From Oxytricha trifallax (Eukaryota > Ciliophora > Spirotrichea > Sporadotrichida > Oxytrichidae): DNA of 64,000 nucleotides. Location of the stretch: contig ARYC01001081.1 in assembly GCA_000711775.1 (NCBI GenBank), positions 1 through 64,000 of the forward strand, in the 5' to 3' direction. The position numbers and the translations under genes are program-made. Below, piece by piece: positions 45,703-56,850 of this stretch (position 1 is its first letter; each line of letters opens with the position of its first letter). Below the pieces are notes generated by a model. It was not told where the DNA came from, did not search any database, and saw only the letters and a program-made list of their open reading frames with translations.

Positions 45703-45866
45703 TATTAATTGTTTGGTATATATATATAAAAAATTAAAACTTTTATTTTAACATCAGTAAATTATACTATATAATATTTATAACTTCTAAGAATATTAAA
45801 TTACTTTATATTTTGTATAAAGAATAATTGCAAGAAGAAATAGAGACAAATTTTTATAAAAATATC

Positions 45867-46534
45867 ATAAATTTTGGAAAGAGGTCTAAGTTGTGACAAT
45901 ATTTCTTGAAAAGTTAACCAATTACAGCCATAATTTAATCAAATTAAGCAAAATCCTTAGTTGTTGTCAGAAAAATGTTCTTTCTAGATTGAGACTCATT
46001 TAAAATGAAAAATTTATCATTTCTAAATAAAACTCCTTCTTGGCAACCCAGATATATGACGAGTTTAACACATTATTAATAATATTCATAAAATTTTCAT
46101 AATAAATTATTTCCCTGCATTATGTGTTATGCTATTGCAAATTAAATTATATAAATGACAATGATTTGGCTAATGAATTAAATCATTATTTGAAAGAGTT
46201 TATCTTATGTATACAGGATTTAATTCATTAGCCAAATCATTGTCATTTATATAATTTAATTTGCAATAGCATAACACATGATGCAGGGAAATAATTTATT
46301 TTGAAAATTTTATGAATATTATTAATAATGTGTTAAACTCGTCATATATCTGGGTTGCCAAGAAGGAGTTTTATTTAGAAATGATAAATTTTTCATTTTA
46401 AATGAGTCTCAATCTAGAAAGAACATTTTTCTGACAACAACTAAGGATTTTGCTTAATTTGATTAAATTATGGCTGTAATTGGTTAACTTTTCAAGAAAT
46501 ATTGTCACAACTTAGACCTCTTTCCAAAATTTAT
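45867..46534. mobile_element. 668-bp palindromic foldback element
   Basis: The arms (about 45867-46187 and 46220-46534) are almost identical inverted copies, starting ATAAATTTTGGAAAGAGGTC, around a loop of about 32 bp. Such a near-perfect palindrome implies recent formation or gene conversion between arms. No coding sequence. The target duplication is not clear. Confidence 0.85.
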
Positions 46535-47489
46535 TTTAAAATTTGTTAGAGTTTGAATAAAACAACAAGAACTTGAAAAATATGATTCTTAATTTGAAGT
46601 TATTTTATTATTATTTATAAAAAATGATACAGAATATATCAGTTTATATTAATGTCAGAGACGCCCTTTTATATTAGCAAGATAAATAAATTTATTAAAA
46701 ATGGAATATATGAAAAAGTGTATAACGTGAAAACACAAAGAGTTATATATTAAATATTTTAATCCATTCAATCATTACTTAATTTTATCAAAACTTTAAT
46801 AAATTAATACAAATAGATCTTACAAATTTTTAATTTTGGTTTATAAAAAATTTATATCAAATATTGCTAATTTATATCAATAATTATTAAATATTCTTGT
46901 CAATAAATGGTTTGTAAACAATTAGCAAATATATAGCTTAAATTTTTGAATTAATGACTTAAAATAATAGAATTTATTATATAAGAAAATAGTGAACTTT
47001 AGTTGAGTCTCCACTATTTTACAATATATTTTGACTTTAAAATTAGCATTGATTACCTTTATCATTTTAAGATAAAATTAAAAATAAATTCATATTGAGT
47101 TTTTGAAAAGATATAAAATCATTTTAATGATCTATATTTAAAAAAATGTTAAATTTTTTTATTTATTGTAATGACTGATAGCTTAATCTTGGGATATTTA
47201 TATAAAGAATATTTATTATATTCAGGCATAATATTTTAAAAGTAAAATCAAAAACAAAATAACACTAAATAAGAATCAAGAGAAAATGAACTTAATTTAA
47301 TTTGAATATTTAACAAATAAAAATATGCCTTTTTGAAGTTGACATTTTTTAAATTCTCATATTCTTTCTGTGGAAAAATAAAAAAATTGCTTGGTATTTT
47401 ATCAAAGTGCGATTCAGCTTTCACTAAATTTTTTTTCTAAATTAAAGTCAAACAATTTGTTTAAAGAATAATATAAAATAATATACTAC

Positions 47490-47617
47490 TGATTGTATAG
47501 TAAGTTAAGTTAAGTTAAGTTAGTAATTCATCAGGCTCAAGCAAAAGATATAAGATCCATCACAATCAGCATCACTTTTTCAGGTGCTCGACACCATTCT
47601 TCCGATTGTATAGTATA
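47490..47617. repeat. segment flanked by 12-bp direct repeat GATTGTATAGTA, with AAGTT microsatellite
   Basis: GATTGTATAGTA occurs at about 47491 and 47605. Between the copies are four AAGTT-type repeats and a less AT-rich stretch that is open on the minus strand (IQSEEWCRAPEKVMLIVMDL). The repeat could be an MDS-IES pointer pair or an insertion-site duplication. Confidence 0.45.
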
Positions 47618-47822
47618 GTTCAGCTAATTTTAATGATATATTTAAAAATCGAAAATCATCTTGTTGTAAATTTAAAAAAAAAAATTAGTAGTATTATAAA
47701 ATAAATAATAAAAATTATTTCTCATTTTCTAAAATGCTAAATTCTATGATATAAAATCTTATTATCTACTAAAATAAAATAATTTTAATATTTACAGCAT
47801 ACTTCTCGCTTTGATTTTAGAG

Positions 47823-49286
47823 TCAATATTTGTTCACCCCGAGGTACCCCCCCCACTCCTCCCAGTCCCTAAACCGAGGTACCTCCCCCCACCACTCCCC
47901 CCACCTCAAAAATGAAGTCCCCCTAATTTAACCCACTTTATATGAAAAATCATATTCCCAAGGTCTGAATCGACTCCCTTCATGACATCTCACTCACATA
48001 ACAATATTTATATATAAAATGACATAGTTTTTCAAAATTATGTATTATCTTTTTAATTGCTGTTTTGATTTTATTTTGAATTTTTGGCAACTGTCACTAC
48101 GTCCGTCGACTTTTTAAGACATATACTGCCATAGGAAAATATATTTCAATTGAGTTTACATTGTCTAGACTTATTGCAGATTTTATTAATACAATAAAAT
48201 ATGCACATAAAAATTCCGAAAATCTTTTTCAGCCTAAATCATCTTCGATTTAAATATAAAAAAATAACATGAGTAAGTTTTTTTAAAAATCAGTTACTGT
48301 CTAGAATAAATTCATAATACAATGAAATTAATAAAAAATATTAATTTTTGATTATTAATTTTTATTTTAAATTTGTTAAATCTTAGCATAATCATTTTCA
48401 TTTTTTATAATAATATAATATTTATTTAAGAGAGTAAATGATTTTTTAAAAGAATTCACTCATGTTAATTTTTATATTTAAATCAAAATGAGATGATTTA
48501 GGCTGAAGGAGATTTTCGGAATTTTTATGTGCATAGTTTTATTGTATTAGTAAAATCTGCAATAAGTCTAGACAATTATGAAAAATAATGAGAAAAATAG
48601 ATGGTATTAGCAATAAGATTAATAACAATACTAATACTTTTTAATTTTATAGAAAATGGAAGGAAGTTCTCGAACAGCTTTGTTATTTTTCCAGTATCCC
48701 TCGTAGACGTCTCCATCAGCATGAATAAAATTTCCAAACCAGTGCCTTTCTGTTCCTTGCTGAAGTCTCTGTCTTTCACCATCACTGGCTCAAAGTATTG
48801 CTAGAAGAGTATTAAAAATATTATAGATATCATAAATGTAACTTACAAAATTATGGTGAATACAACATGGTTCCGTCTTCATCTTAAAAGGTTTTCATTT
48901 TAACAATAAATAATTAATTAAAATTTATCTATTTCCTATTATAAATTATGAATGTAAACTCAATTGAAATATATTTTCCTATGGCAGTATATGTCTTAAA
49001 AAGTCGACGGACGAAGTGACAGTTGCCAAAAATTCAAAATAACATCAAAACAGCAATTAAAAAGATAATAAATAATTTTGAAAAATTATGTCATTTTATA
49101 TATAAATATTGTTATGTGAGTGAGATGTCATGAAGGGAGTCGATTCAGACCTTGGGAATATGATTTTTCATATAAAGTGGGTTATATTAGGGGAACTTCA
49201 TTTTTGAGGTGGGGGAGGGGTGGGGAGGGTACCTCGGTTTAGGGACTGGGAGGTGGGGGGGGTACCTCGGGATGAACAAATATTGA
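47823..49286. mobile_element. 1.46-kb compound palindrome enclosing a gene fragment
   Basis: The outer arms (47823-48165 and about 48955-49286) start with TCAATATTTGTTCA and a C-rich block in which CCGAGGTACC appears twice about 40 bp apart, followed by runs of C; the other arm is the complement. A second, inner palindrome occupies 48166-48578. Between the inner palindrome and the right outer arm lies a MORN-like coding fragment with an intron. The asymmetry suggests either capture of host sequence or insertion of one foldback into another. Confidence 0.8.
48600..48890 (-). pseudogene. MORN-repeat gene fragment with intron
   Basis: The minus strand encodes NFIHADGDVYEGYWKNNKA, a typical MORN unit (G.....DG..Y.G.W.N). 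Upstream, a GTAAGT...TTCTAG intron (about 48798-48843) separates it from another short island. The MORN unit is one base out of frame with the preceding exon (VMVKDRDFSKEQKGTG), so the fragment looks decayed. Partial nucleotide similarity exists to 8493-8620. MORN proteins bind membranes or scaffold cytoskeleton in ciliates; this piece is too short to say more. Confidence 0.55.
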
Positions 49287-49432
49287 TATTAAACATTTAT
49301 TTTTTTAATATTAAAAATCAATGTATTTTTAGGATAAATCAGAAACATATCAATTATTTAGTTAAATATTTATCAAAATCGAAGTAAATTTGTAGATTGA
49401 TTAAATTAATAAATTTTATTAAATTATTTGAT

Positions 49433-50408
49433 ATGGAAAAAAAATATGATATACAAACTACATTTACTAATCTTATTTGCTTATTGAGATTTCGACAAAA
49501 AGATTACAGTTAACAAAGTAAAGTATATGCTACAATTAAAGAAATTTCAAAGATTTTAAACCTTTCAGAAAAAATAGTAAAATAAAAATTGAAGCAATTA
49601 TAAACTGGAAAAATTGAGGGCTCAAAGGATAAAAACATTCTACATAGAATGACTTAACAACAACTTAACTATTTGCTATCAGAAAAAACTTTGAGAGAAT
49701 AAATGCTATTATCAATTCAATAAAGAGCTCAAATTTTTCATCGAAATTTTTCCGAAATAAAAATATCTACTTCAAGCTTGTATAAGCTTTATATATAAAA
49801 TGGAATTAAATATAAGTTAACTTGAACTGAATAAAATTTAACCGAATATAGAAAATAATAAATTCAACAAGACTTATCTAGGGTTTTTGAGGAGTTAAAT
49901 AGGATTATAGAAAATGGGGACAATATAGTATATCTAGATGAATTAATTTTTAAACCCCACGCAATAAATTACAAATCATGGGCTCATAAATACAGTAATC
50001 AGGCACTTAAAAAAGGGGGTGTTAACCTAGATACCTTGGCAGCAGTTGTAATAATTAGTTCATAATTTGGATTAGAAGGCTTTAGAATAAAACCAAAGTC
50101 AATTAAGACTGATGACTTACTTCAGGTGCTATAAGATTTAGACTTAAGATATAAAGGGAAAAACTACAATATTTCTAGACAATCTAAGGCCTCATTACTC
50201 ATAACTATTGAAGCAAACTGTTGAAGAAAATGGATGGAAGCTATTATTCAATGCAGCATATTCATCAAAATACAACTGCATTGAAAACATTTTTTCAAGA
50301 GTAAAATGGCTATATAAAAAAGACATTATAAAACTCTAATTCAAACTATCAAACAAAAAAACACTTATAAATCTTTTAGAACTAAATTCTCAAAATAAAA
50401 ATAAGTGA
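49433..50408 (+). pseudogene. DD34E transposase, decayed
   Basis: Start ATG 49433-49435, final TGA 50406-50408. The catalytic blocks are recognisable: VYLDELIFKP, FLDNLRPHYS and NAAYSSKYNCIENIF, homologous to the intact transposase at 11.6 kb. An in-frame TGA near 49832 and a one-base frame change near 50180 (just before FLDNLRP) break it. Its GC content is lower than that of the intact homolog. Confidence 0.88.
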
Positions 50409-50552
50409 CTGTAAAAAAGTGAAAAATTTTGTTTTAATTAACTAAGATATAAAATTGATAATAATTTAATTATTTTATGTTAACATAAATTTTTATTATA
50501 TTTAAGTCTTAATTAAATCAGTACAATTAAAGCCTTTTGCCTGGTGGGCTTT

Positions 50553-51290
50553 TCATTATCGTGTTTTCATCTCTGAATTGCATATTTTATTATGTCTGCT
50601 AAAATTAGTTGCCTTGTTTCTATTCCTCTTCATAGCCAGAAATTTCGTATCTTTTTTTTCCTTAGGTTGCTTCCTGCCTAATGACTTTTGTTTAAGTAAT
50701 GATAGCGCTTTGCCCTTGCGTTCTATATAGACATAAATATTTATGTACGCTTACTAGAGAAATGTGGAATAGATTAGATTTCCTTTAGGAATTCTTAACT
50801 AATCTCTATGGTCTCCCCTAATTGTTCTTCGTCTGTAGGTTAATTTCTTTGAGTTTGCTAAGACATAACTATTTATGTCAACCATTCATTTTTAAGTGTT
50901 CCTAGGACCCCATAGAAGAAATGCTTGTCTGGAAGGTCTTTAGGACCATCATATACTCCTAAATACCTGTTGACAACCTCATCGTCCTTGACATAATTAA
51001 ATATGTCGAGGACCCCAAACTCAGGATAATTAGGTACGTTCACATAAATTACATCAGCAGACTTTAGTAGCTCTTTCCTTGATGCCAGCACATCTTTTAT
51101 GAATCTCATACTGGTTTTCTTATAACTGGGTAAGTGATATCCAACTATATTTGTAAAGACATAAATATTTACGTGAGTATTTTAAGTGATTGTACCAGTC
51201 TGATTTCGTGTTCAAGCTTCCATCTAGTAGTCTGCTATTTATGTTCGTGATATTTCCTTAAATTCCCTCACGATTTTAATTTATGTTCAT
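50553..51290 (-). CDS. 22-kDa-type TBE protein homolog, intact, two micro-introns
   Basis: Start ATG 51290-51288 (MNINQNREGIQG), stop TGA 50555-50553. Introns are 51145-51172 (28 nt) and 50723-50754 (32 nt), both GT...AG and at the same positions as in TBE and MT-A70-element genes (before the G..LP box and inside the P.FS box). Exons of 118, 390 and 170 nt give exactly 226 codons. Motifs: SMRFIKDVLASRKELL, VNVPNYPEFGVLDIFNYVKD, HFFYGVLGTLKN, SIPHFS and KGKALSLLKQKS. Function unknown. Its preservation next to decayed neighbours is notable. Confidence 0.9.
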
Positions 51291-51294
51291 GCTA

Positions 51295-51810
51295 TTTAAT
51301 AACTATTTACTAAAGCTGACTAACTAATTAATAGGTTATAATAAGTATAATTTATATTGGAGAATTTATGTATATGAACATAAAAATAAAAATGTATTGG
51401 CTGAATTTAAGAATGTTGACATAAATTATATTTACTAAATATAATGAGCGAAAGGCTCAATTCCATTTGTATAAATCATATAAACTATCTTATTGTTTAA
51501 TTGATAAAAAGACTGTCAAAAAGTAGGAAAACAAATTTATGTATTATGACATAAATAAAAATAAATTTAGGTCTACTTACATAAATTTCAGGAATCTAAC
51601 TTTTTTTCTTCAGGAATCTTCCTTTAGTCTTATATATAATTTACGACTCTTTTTCAGGAATCTGCCGAATTCTTGTCTGGAATCTGTCAGCAAACATAAC
51701 TATTTATTTTTTGTGAACATAAATTTTTTTATAAATTCCCCGAGCCCCGACTTAATGATTTTATGTTAATATCAAATACCTTATTTTTAATATGCTTAAT
51801 TAATTAAGTA
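51295..51810. promoter_or_regulatory. divergent spacer with ACATAAAT iterons
   Basis: ACATAAAT or its complement ATTTATGT recurs here (about 51368, 51415, 51537, 51550, 51716, 51763). It also occurs inside the neighbouring 22-kDa gene, including its introns (ACATAAATATTTATGT at about 50731, ACATAACTATTTATGT at 50866, ACATAAATATTTACGT at 51160). The placement parallels the iteron arrays of TBE spacers but the motif differs. Confidence 0.5.
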
Positions 51811-51816
51811 TTAAAT

Positions 51817-53321
51817 ATGAGAAAAGATTCCTCTTCACTTTCTTCTAACCTTGATTCGAGTGAAGAATTTTTTGATAAAAATGAGACCTCTAATTAAAGT
51901 AGTGGTAAATAAAATAAAGAAGAGTAGTTTTTAAATCAACAGATAATTGTCAATAAATAGGATTCAAGATATTCATTGTTCTATATCAAATGGTAAGCTC
52001 GAAGAATTGTAAGAGCAACCAACAAGTCAAAAAAACCCACAAATCTGTATGAATGCTAATTGTGCAAAAACGTTTACACTGGGACCGAATTGAAATGACA
52101 CTAAAAAACTCACAATAGGAACAATGGGAAATTTATTTAACTTAAAAAAGGAGGAATATATAGATGCTAAGTTTGCATTTCATAGAATGGATTATAGGCT
52201 TACAAATCAAAAGAGCTACTTTTGGCACACTTAAACTCACATGAGATAGAGGAACTAAAACAAAACGGCTACCCTCAAATTGTAAGTTTATTTTTAAAAA
52301 ATAATAATTTAGGTTTTGAAATAAATCGAGAAAAATACAAAAAGGAAAGAGCATGATAAAAAATTTAAAGTAAATAGCATCTTAAATGATTGTCATTCTT
52401 AAGAGAGGGACTTGCCTCAAGATTAACAAAATATTTTGATAAATCAATATATAGATACAATCACAGGCTTTCCTAAAAATATAATTAATCATACTTATGA
52501 AAATGCAAGGTTAAGTTTTACAGTAAATCTAAACACTTTTACAAGAATGAGATTTAGATGATACTTTAGCAATCTAGAGATTAATAAATTCTAACAAATG
52601 ATGAAGTAGCATTTAATTAAGCTAAAGGAAATAAACAGATTATATTTTTGAAGAAATAAATCAAAATTTTAACTAAGTCTCTAGGCTATGGTCTGAGTTC
52701 AAAATGCTATCTTTTTAAAGAAATGTACAAGATACCTCAAGCTAGGATTGAATAGTAGTAATTTCTTATGTCAACAATGTATTAAAATTGAAAAAGCTAG
52801 ATTGGAAGTGTTCTTTGGGCTAATTCATTATACAACAAAACAGAAAAGAAAGTTTAAAAATTATTATTCACTCAATAGAGGCTGTTTAGGAATTACATTC
52901 AGCAGGAATAGTTCATACATATTTATCCCCTAAAACCATTAAAGTCTAGAATGATAAAAATTTGAAAGTTTTGATTACAAACTATTAATACTCAACCTTT
53001 ATAAATGTAAAGTTGGATGTATCCTAAATGCCAGTGACACTTTATCAAGATTAACTAAATAATGAAGACATAGAAAATGGGGACTTTAGATAGGATGTGT
53101 ATTCTTTACTAGTTATTCTAGTTCAGATATTAGCGGGCAAAACTTTTTATAAGTTAAAGAAGACTTCTAATGACTTTTAACATATTGTTGAGAGTTTATG
53201 TAATGAAAAAGCACTACCTAAATGTGAGAGATTTATTTTAAAGCATATTTCTAAAACTTTCGATAGTCTTCCTACATTACAGGCCTTAAAAACTTAAGTC
53301 TAATTACTAATATAGAATTGA
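51817..53321 (+). pseudogene. zinc-finger / pseudokinase gene of the TBE-like element, decayed
   Basis: Start ATG 51817 (MRKDSSSLSSNLDSSEEFF). C2H2-type fingers follow (YECQLCKNVY... near 52050; RCQVC...HLNSH near 52160-52230). The C-terminal part, in other frames, aligns with the TBE kinase: IHSIEAVQELHSAGIVHTYL (about 52870-52930), where the HRD motif reads HTY and the DFG position reads TNY, then GDFRQDVYSLLVILVQILAG (about 53080-53130). Loss of both motifs marks a pseudokinase. TGA codons (one inside the first finger at about 52095) and several frame changes show decay. Stop TGA 53319-53321. Confidence 0.75.
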
Positions 53322-53399
53322 CTTTTTAATTAATTTAATCAATCTACAAATTTACTTCGATTTTGATAAATATAATTTCTTCTAAGATATAGCTATCTA

Positions 53400-56300
53400 C
53401 AGCTAGTTGCTAAAGGTAATTATATATTTACAAAATAATACCATTCCTACTGCCAAAGCTATCGGAACAATAGATATTTCAATTTTATATTTGTAAATTA
53501 TAATGAAATGTTTGTAGTTTTTCTTTAAAAATCAAGTAAAGAAGAAGGCATTGAGAAAGGGTGTTTGCGAAAATATATTTACTATTAGTGATATATTTTT
53601 CTCTGCTAATATATATATATGAGCAAATATACTTTAACATTATCAAAATAATTATTGCAAGTTCAGTAATTGCCCTCAAAACAACACCAATAATAGGAAG
53701 CCAACTTAAATAATAATTAAAATTATTTGTCATAAAATCTTAATCAGAATTAGGGTTTATTTCTGGGCCAATTCTTTAAAAGTAATAAATTTGATATAAT
53801 TCCCTAGAATAGAGGCAATAGCACAAAAATGGATAATTTATTTACTATTTATATTCAATTAATCTTCGAGAATCTCTTGTCTGTATTATCTTATAAAACT
53901 TACTTTCTTTTATTTTAATAGAATTAATTAGATTACAATTACTGATATAATACCAAAAGCAAAACCACTTATTGAATTTTTATAACATAAAATATTGCTT
54001 GACAATCATTACTATCGCTTTTTAGATATTTATTTCATACAAATTTGAATTTTAAATTATTTGTTATTTACTTAATGAAACTAGTATCGATAACATCCCT
54101 AATAAATGCAATTTTTGTAGACTAATTTATTCTCTATATAAAAAAACATTTAACTCAACTTTAAAAGTAAACTTAGGTCATTCTCGCAAAATAATTGCCA
54201 GTTAATTTTTTATCTGTTAATCCGTTATTGGTGTGAAAAATTAATGCCAAAATTAAACTTCCCTAAAAATATTAACATAAAACAAAAATGGATGTTCCAT
54301 CTCAACAGTTTTTATTCAATTCAATTTATTTTAATTATTTATTATAAATAAAATTTCATAAAATGATCCAAGTGCACAGATTATAGATGAAAGACCAACA
54401 ATAAAAAATGTAGTTGCTTGGTAAGGTTTAGGATAAATCATAAATAATTATCATAAAATTTATATGCTTGTTGGATTATAAAAAATGCAATTAGTTTCTA
54501 TGAAGTAATATGAGAATGATTGAAGATATATCTAGACAATATATTCTAAACAGTAAATAAAAATGCCATTTAACTTAATAATTTCTTATATTATAAGAAC
54601 AATTATAGAAAGTGGAGTTTATTAGCTATCATAATCTGATGATTCCGCAACTTAAGTATTCTAGGAATTATATTTTTACTTATTGTAAGGTTTGCTATTG
54701 CTATTTTATATATCTATAGTAGAATTACTGTATTGAGATAGACTTATTAGTAAAATGCAAACTAGTATCTATATATATATAAAAAAATAATTGAATTATA
54801 GAGAGAAATAAATTGAAAATAAAGAGTTAAGAAATTTACAAATAATCATCAATCATTACGCTCTTTTACCCTTGAAATTACAATTACTTTAATATTATAG
54901 TAAAATTAATAAATCAAAATTATTAGATACTTTTAAGAAATATTGACTTTGTTGTAAATAAATGTGTTCTATCAAGGATATGAGGTTTTACTTGTATTTA
55001 TTTACTAATATCTAATTATTAGAAGCAACAAATGATAATGAATAATTTACTATTATATAAATTATAAACTCTTTTAAATTATGTAACCTATTTTGAATTA
55101 TTTATTAGATTCTTAACCTTTGGTTGAAGAATGAATCCTTTATCTAAAGTAAAATAGCACTAATTTTAATCGACTACAAAGTTAAAAAATAATTCATTTT
55201 TAAACATTGTTTTATAATGAATTCAATCATTAATTCATAATATCAATGGAATTATATCAAATTAACTTTGCTAAGAAAACCACTTATTTGCATTAAATTA
55301 GGCATTCTTCCTAGTATTAAAATCTCAAGTACAAGCATGTATGATGCTTGGATTTCACAAAGCGCTTGATTGGGATCAGCTTTGCCGTGTACAATAGCTT
55401 CATTTATAGAAAATGATCCAAATGTAAATTTGAAATAAGTAATTTCGAAAATAAAAATTTGAAATAATTAAGTTGCTTTTAAGGAAATATTTCAAAATAT
55501 ATATATTAGAAAATGTTTACGATAAAATAAAACGAGAAGTAAAATAAAAATAAATTTTAAATAAAAGAGTTTCTAAATTTTTATAAGATATTTTAAACTT
55601 CAATTATTTAACGAAATGAAAATATTATTGAAATACTAACTTTCAAAACTTAATTTCATATATATCTTATAAATTTCTGAAATTTTAGTAATATTTTTTA
55701 ATATAAAACCGAGCAAATTACTGCATTATATCCAAAGAATATTGCAAGTTCAGTATGATATTATTAGATACATTTTCTAATATAAGATGTAAATTTATCA
55801 AACTTAATTTGTATTTATTATGAGTTTTAAAATCTTCCTAATTTTAATCATTTGTCTTAAATTATACAAAATTTATTTACTCGATATTTTGTTAATAATT
55901 TCCAATAGTTTTTCTTATCACTTTAATTATAACGCCAAAAATTATTTCTCCATTAATTTTGTATTTTAACTATTATAAAAAAAAAAGATTAATTAAGGGG
56001 GGTTGGAATTCATTTATTGTAGAAATACATTTGAATTTGGAAAATTAATTATAATTAAATTAAATATAAATCAAAATCGTGGCAGTTAAAGTTGGCCAAT
56101 TAACCGATCTTGGGCTCATTCGATAGAGAATTCAAAATTAGCTGGACTTTATTATTGGCGGTACTATTTTATTGCATCCCCAGAGCGAGATAACTTCACT
56201 TTAATGTAGGTGTACAATTTAATGAATTTAGAAGGGTTTAATTAAAGTGAAGTTATCTCGCTCTGGGGAAGCAATAAAATAGCACCACCAATAGTAAAGT

Positions 56301-56850
56301 CCAGCTAATTTTGAATTCTCTATCGAAAGAGCCCAAGATCGTTTAAATTGGCCAACTTTAACTGCCACGATTTTGATTTATATTTAATTTAATTATAATT
56401 AATTTTCCAAATTCAAATGTATTTCTACAATATAGTTTTTGTAATGTTAATTGTTCATTACGATTTGTTTTAAGTAAGTATATAACGAGAATTATATAAT
56501 AAAATAAATATACAAGTTTACCTATTTAAACATTATAATAATATCATTGAATCAATTAAGTTAAAAATATATAAAAAATGTAAATAAATATCCTATGTTA
56601 TACTAAATAATAGCAATGATTAAAAAAAAATCTTAAGTAAAAACATAACTTCAATATTAGATAAATTAATTTTCGTTAAAAATTCTTGTATATTCCCAAA
56701 ATGTCTAACCCAATATTTAAGTAATTAAAATGTCCATTAATTATAAATTTAAATTATTATATTACTACTTGCCAAGAAGATAATAAACCATAAAATTTGA
56801 AGTTCCAAAAAGGATTCCAGCTGCCAAAGCATAATATAAGTAATATTTAG
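53400..56850 (-). CDS. multi-pass membrane protein gene, scrambled MDSs
   Basis: Several minus-strand islands encode hydrophobic helices: about 53470-53410 (IVPIALAVGMVLFCKY), 53733-53600 (WLPIIGVVLRAITELAIIIL), 53973-53925 (ISGFAFGIISVIVI), 54441-54360 (YQATTFFIVGLSSIICALGS), 55421-55276 (ADPNQALCEIQASYMLVLEI) and 56840-56750 (YALAAGILFGTSNFMVYYLL). A plus-strand island at about 54640-54745 (GIIFLLIVRFAIAILYIYSR) may be an inverted segment. Shared pointers join 54.4 to 55.4 kb and 55.3 to 53.97 kb in frame, so the order is permuted. A seven-helix receptor of the cAMP-receptor type (C-x-I-Q in the third helix) is possible but unproven. Confidence 0.65.
53925..53973 (-). CDS. MDS 3 of the scrambled membrane protein gene
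   Basis: Begins with pointer AATAAGTGGTTTT (complement of 53961-53973) in the same codon phase as the end of MDS 2 and continues GFAFGIISVIVI, a membrane helix. Its 3' end was not fixed. Confidence 0.65.
54360..54441 (-). CDS. MDS 1 of the scrambled membrane protein gene
   Basis: Start ATG 54441-54439 (MIYPKPYQATTFFIVGL). It ends in the pointer TTGGATCATTTT (complement of 54360-54371), identical to the start of the island at 55421. The codon phase (GGA TCA TTT) is the same on both sides. Confidence 0.7.
55276..55421 (-). CDS. MDS 2 of the scrambled membrane protein gene
   Basis: Begins with pointer TTGGATCATTTT (complement of 55410-55421), encodes SINEAIVHGKADPNQALCEI and then a hydrophobic helix, and ends with pointer AATAAGTGGTTTT (complement of 55276-55288). 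On the minus strand it lies before MDS 1 although it follows it in the protein. Confidence 0.72.
56017..56430. mobile_element. TA-type palindromic MITE (family M), best-preserved copy
   Basis: TTGTAGAAATACATTTGAAT and its complement form the ends, flanked by TA. The 414-bp element folds into a near-perfect hairpin with arms of about 180 bp containing GTGGCAGTTAAAGTTGGCC, GATCTTGGGCTCATTCGATA, TTAGCTGGACTTTATTATTG and GCGGTACTATTTTATTGC. The high arm identity suggests recent activity. Non-coding. Confidence 0.93.

Larger units (their letters stand above)
49365..53375. mobile_element. second TBE-like transposon without telomeric ends (about 4.0 kb)
   Basis: Inverted ends of about 45 bp (TATTTATCAAAATCGAAGTA... 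at about 49368 and its complement ending near 53373) enclose a transposase (+), a 22-kDa-like gene (-) and a zinc-finger/kinase-like gene (+). This is the same plan and size as the element at 11.6-15.6 kb and, reversed, as TBEs. The exact boundary and target duplication are ambiguous because the flanks are A/T only. The transposase and zinc-finger genes have decayed, but the 22-kDa gene is intact. Confidence 0.85.

Noticed and set aside
49832-49870. 36-nt intron (GTTAAC...AATATAG) removing the TGA in the 49-kb transposase
   Set aside because: The GT...AG borders fit, but the intact homolog at 11.6 kb has coding sequence of matching length there without an intron, so a nonsense change is more likely.
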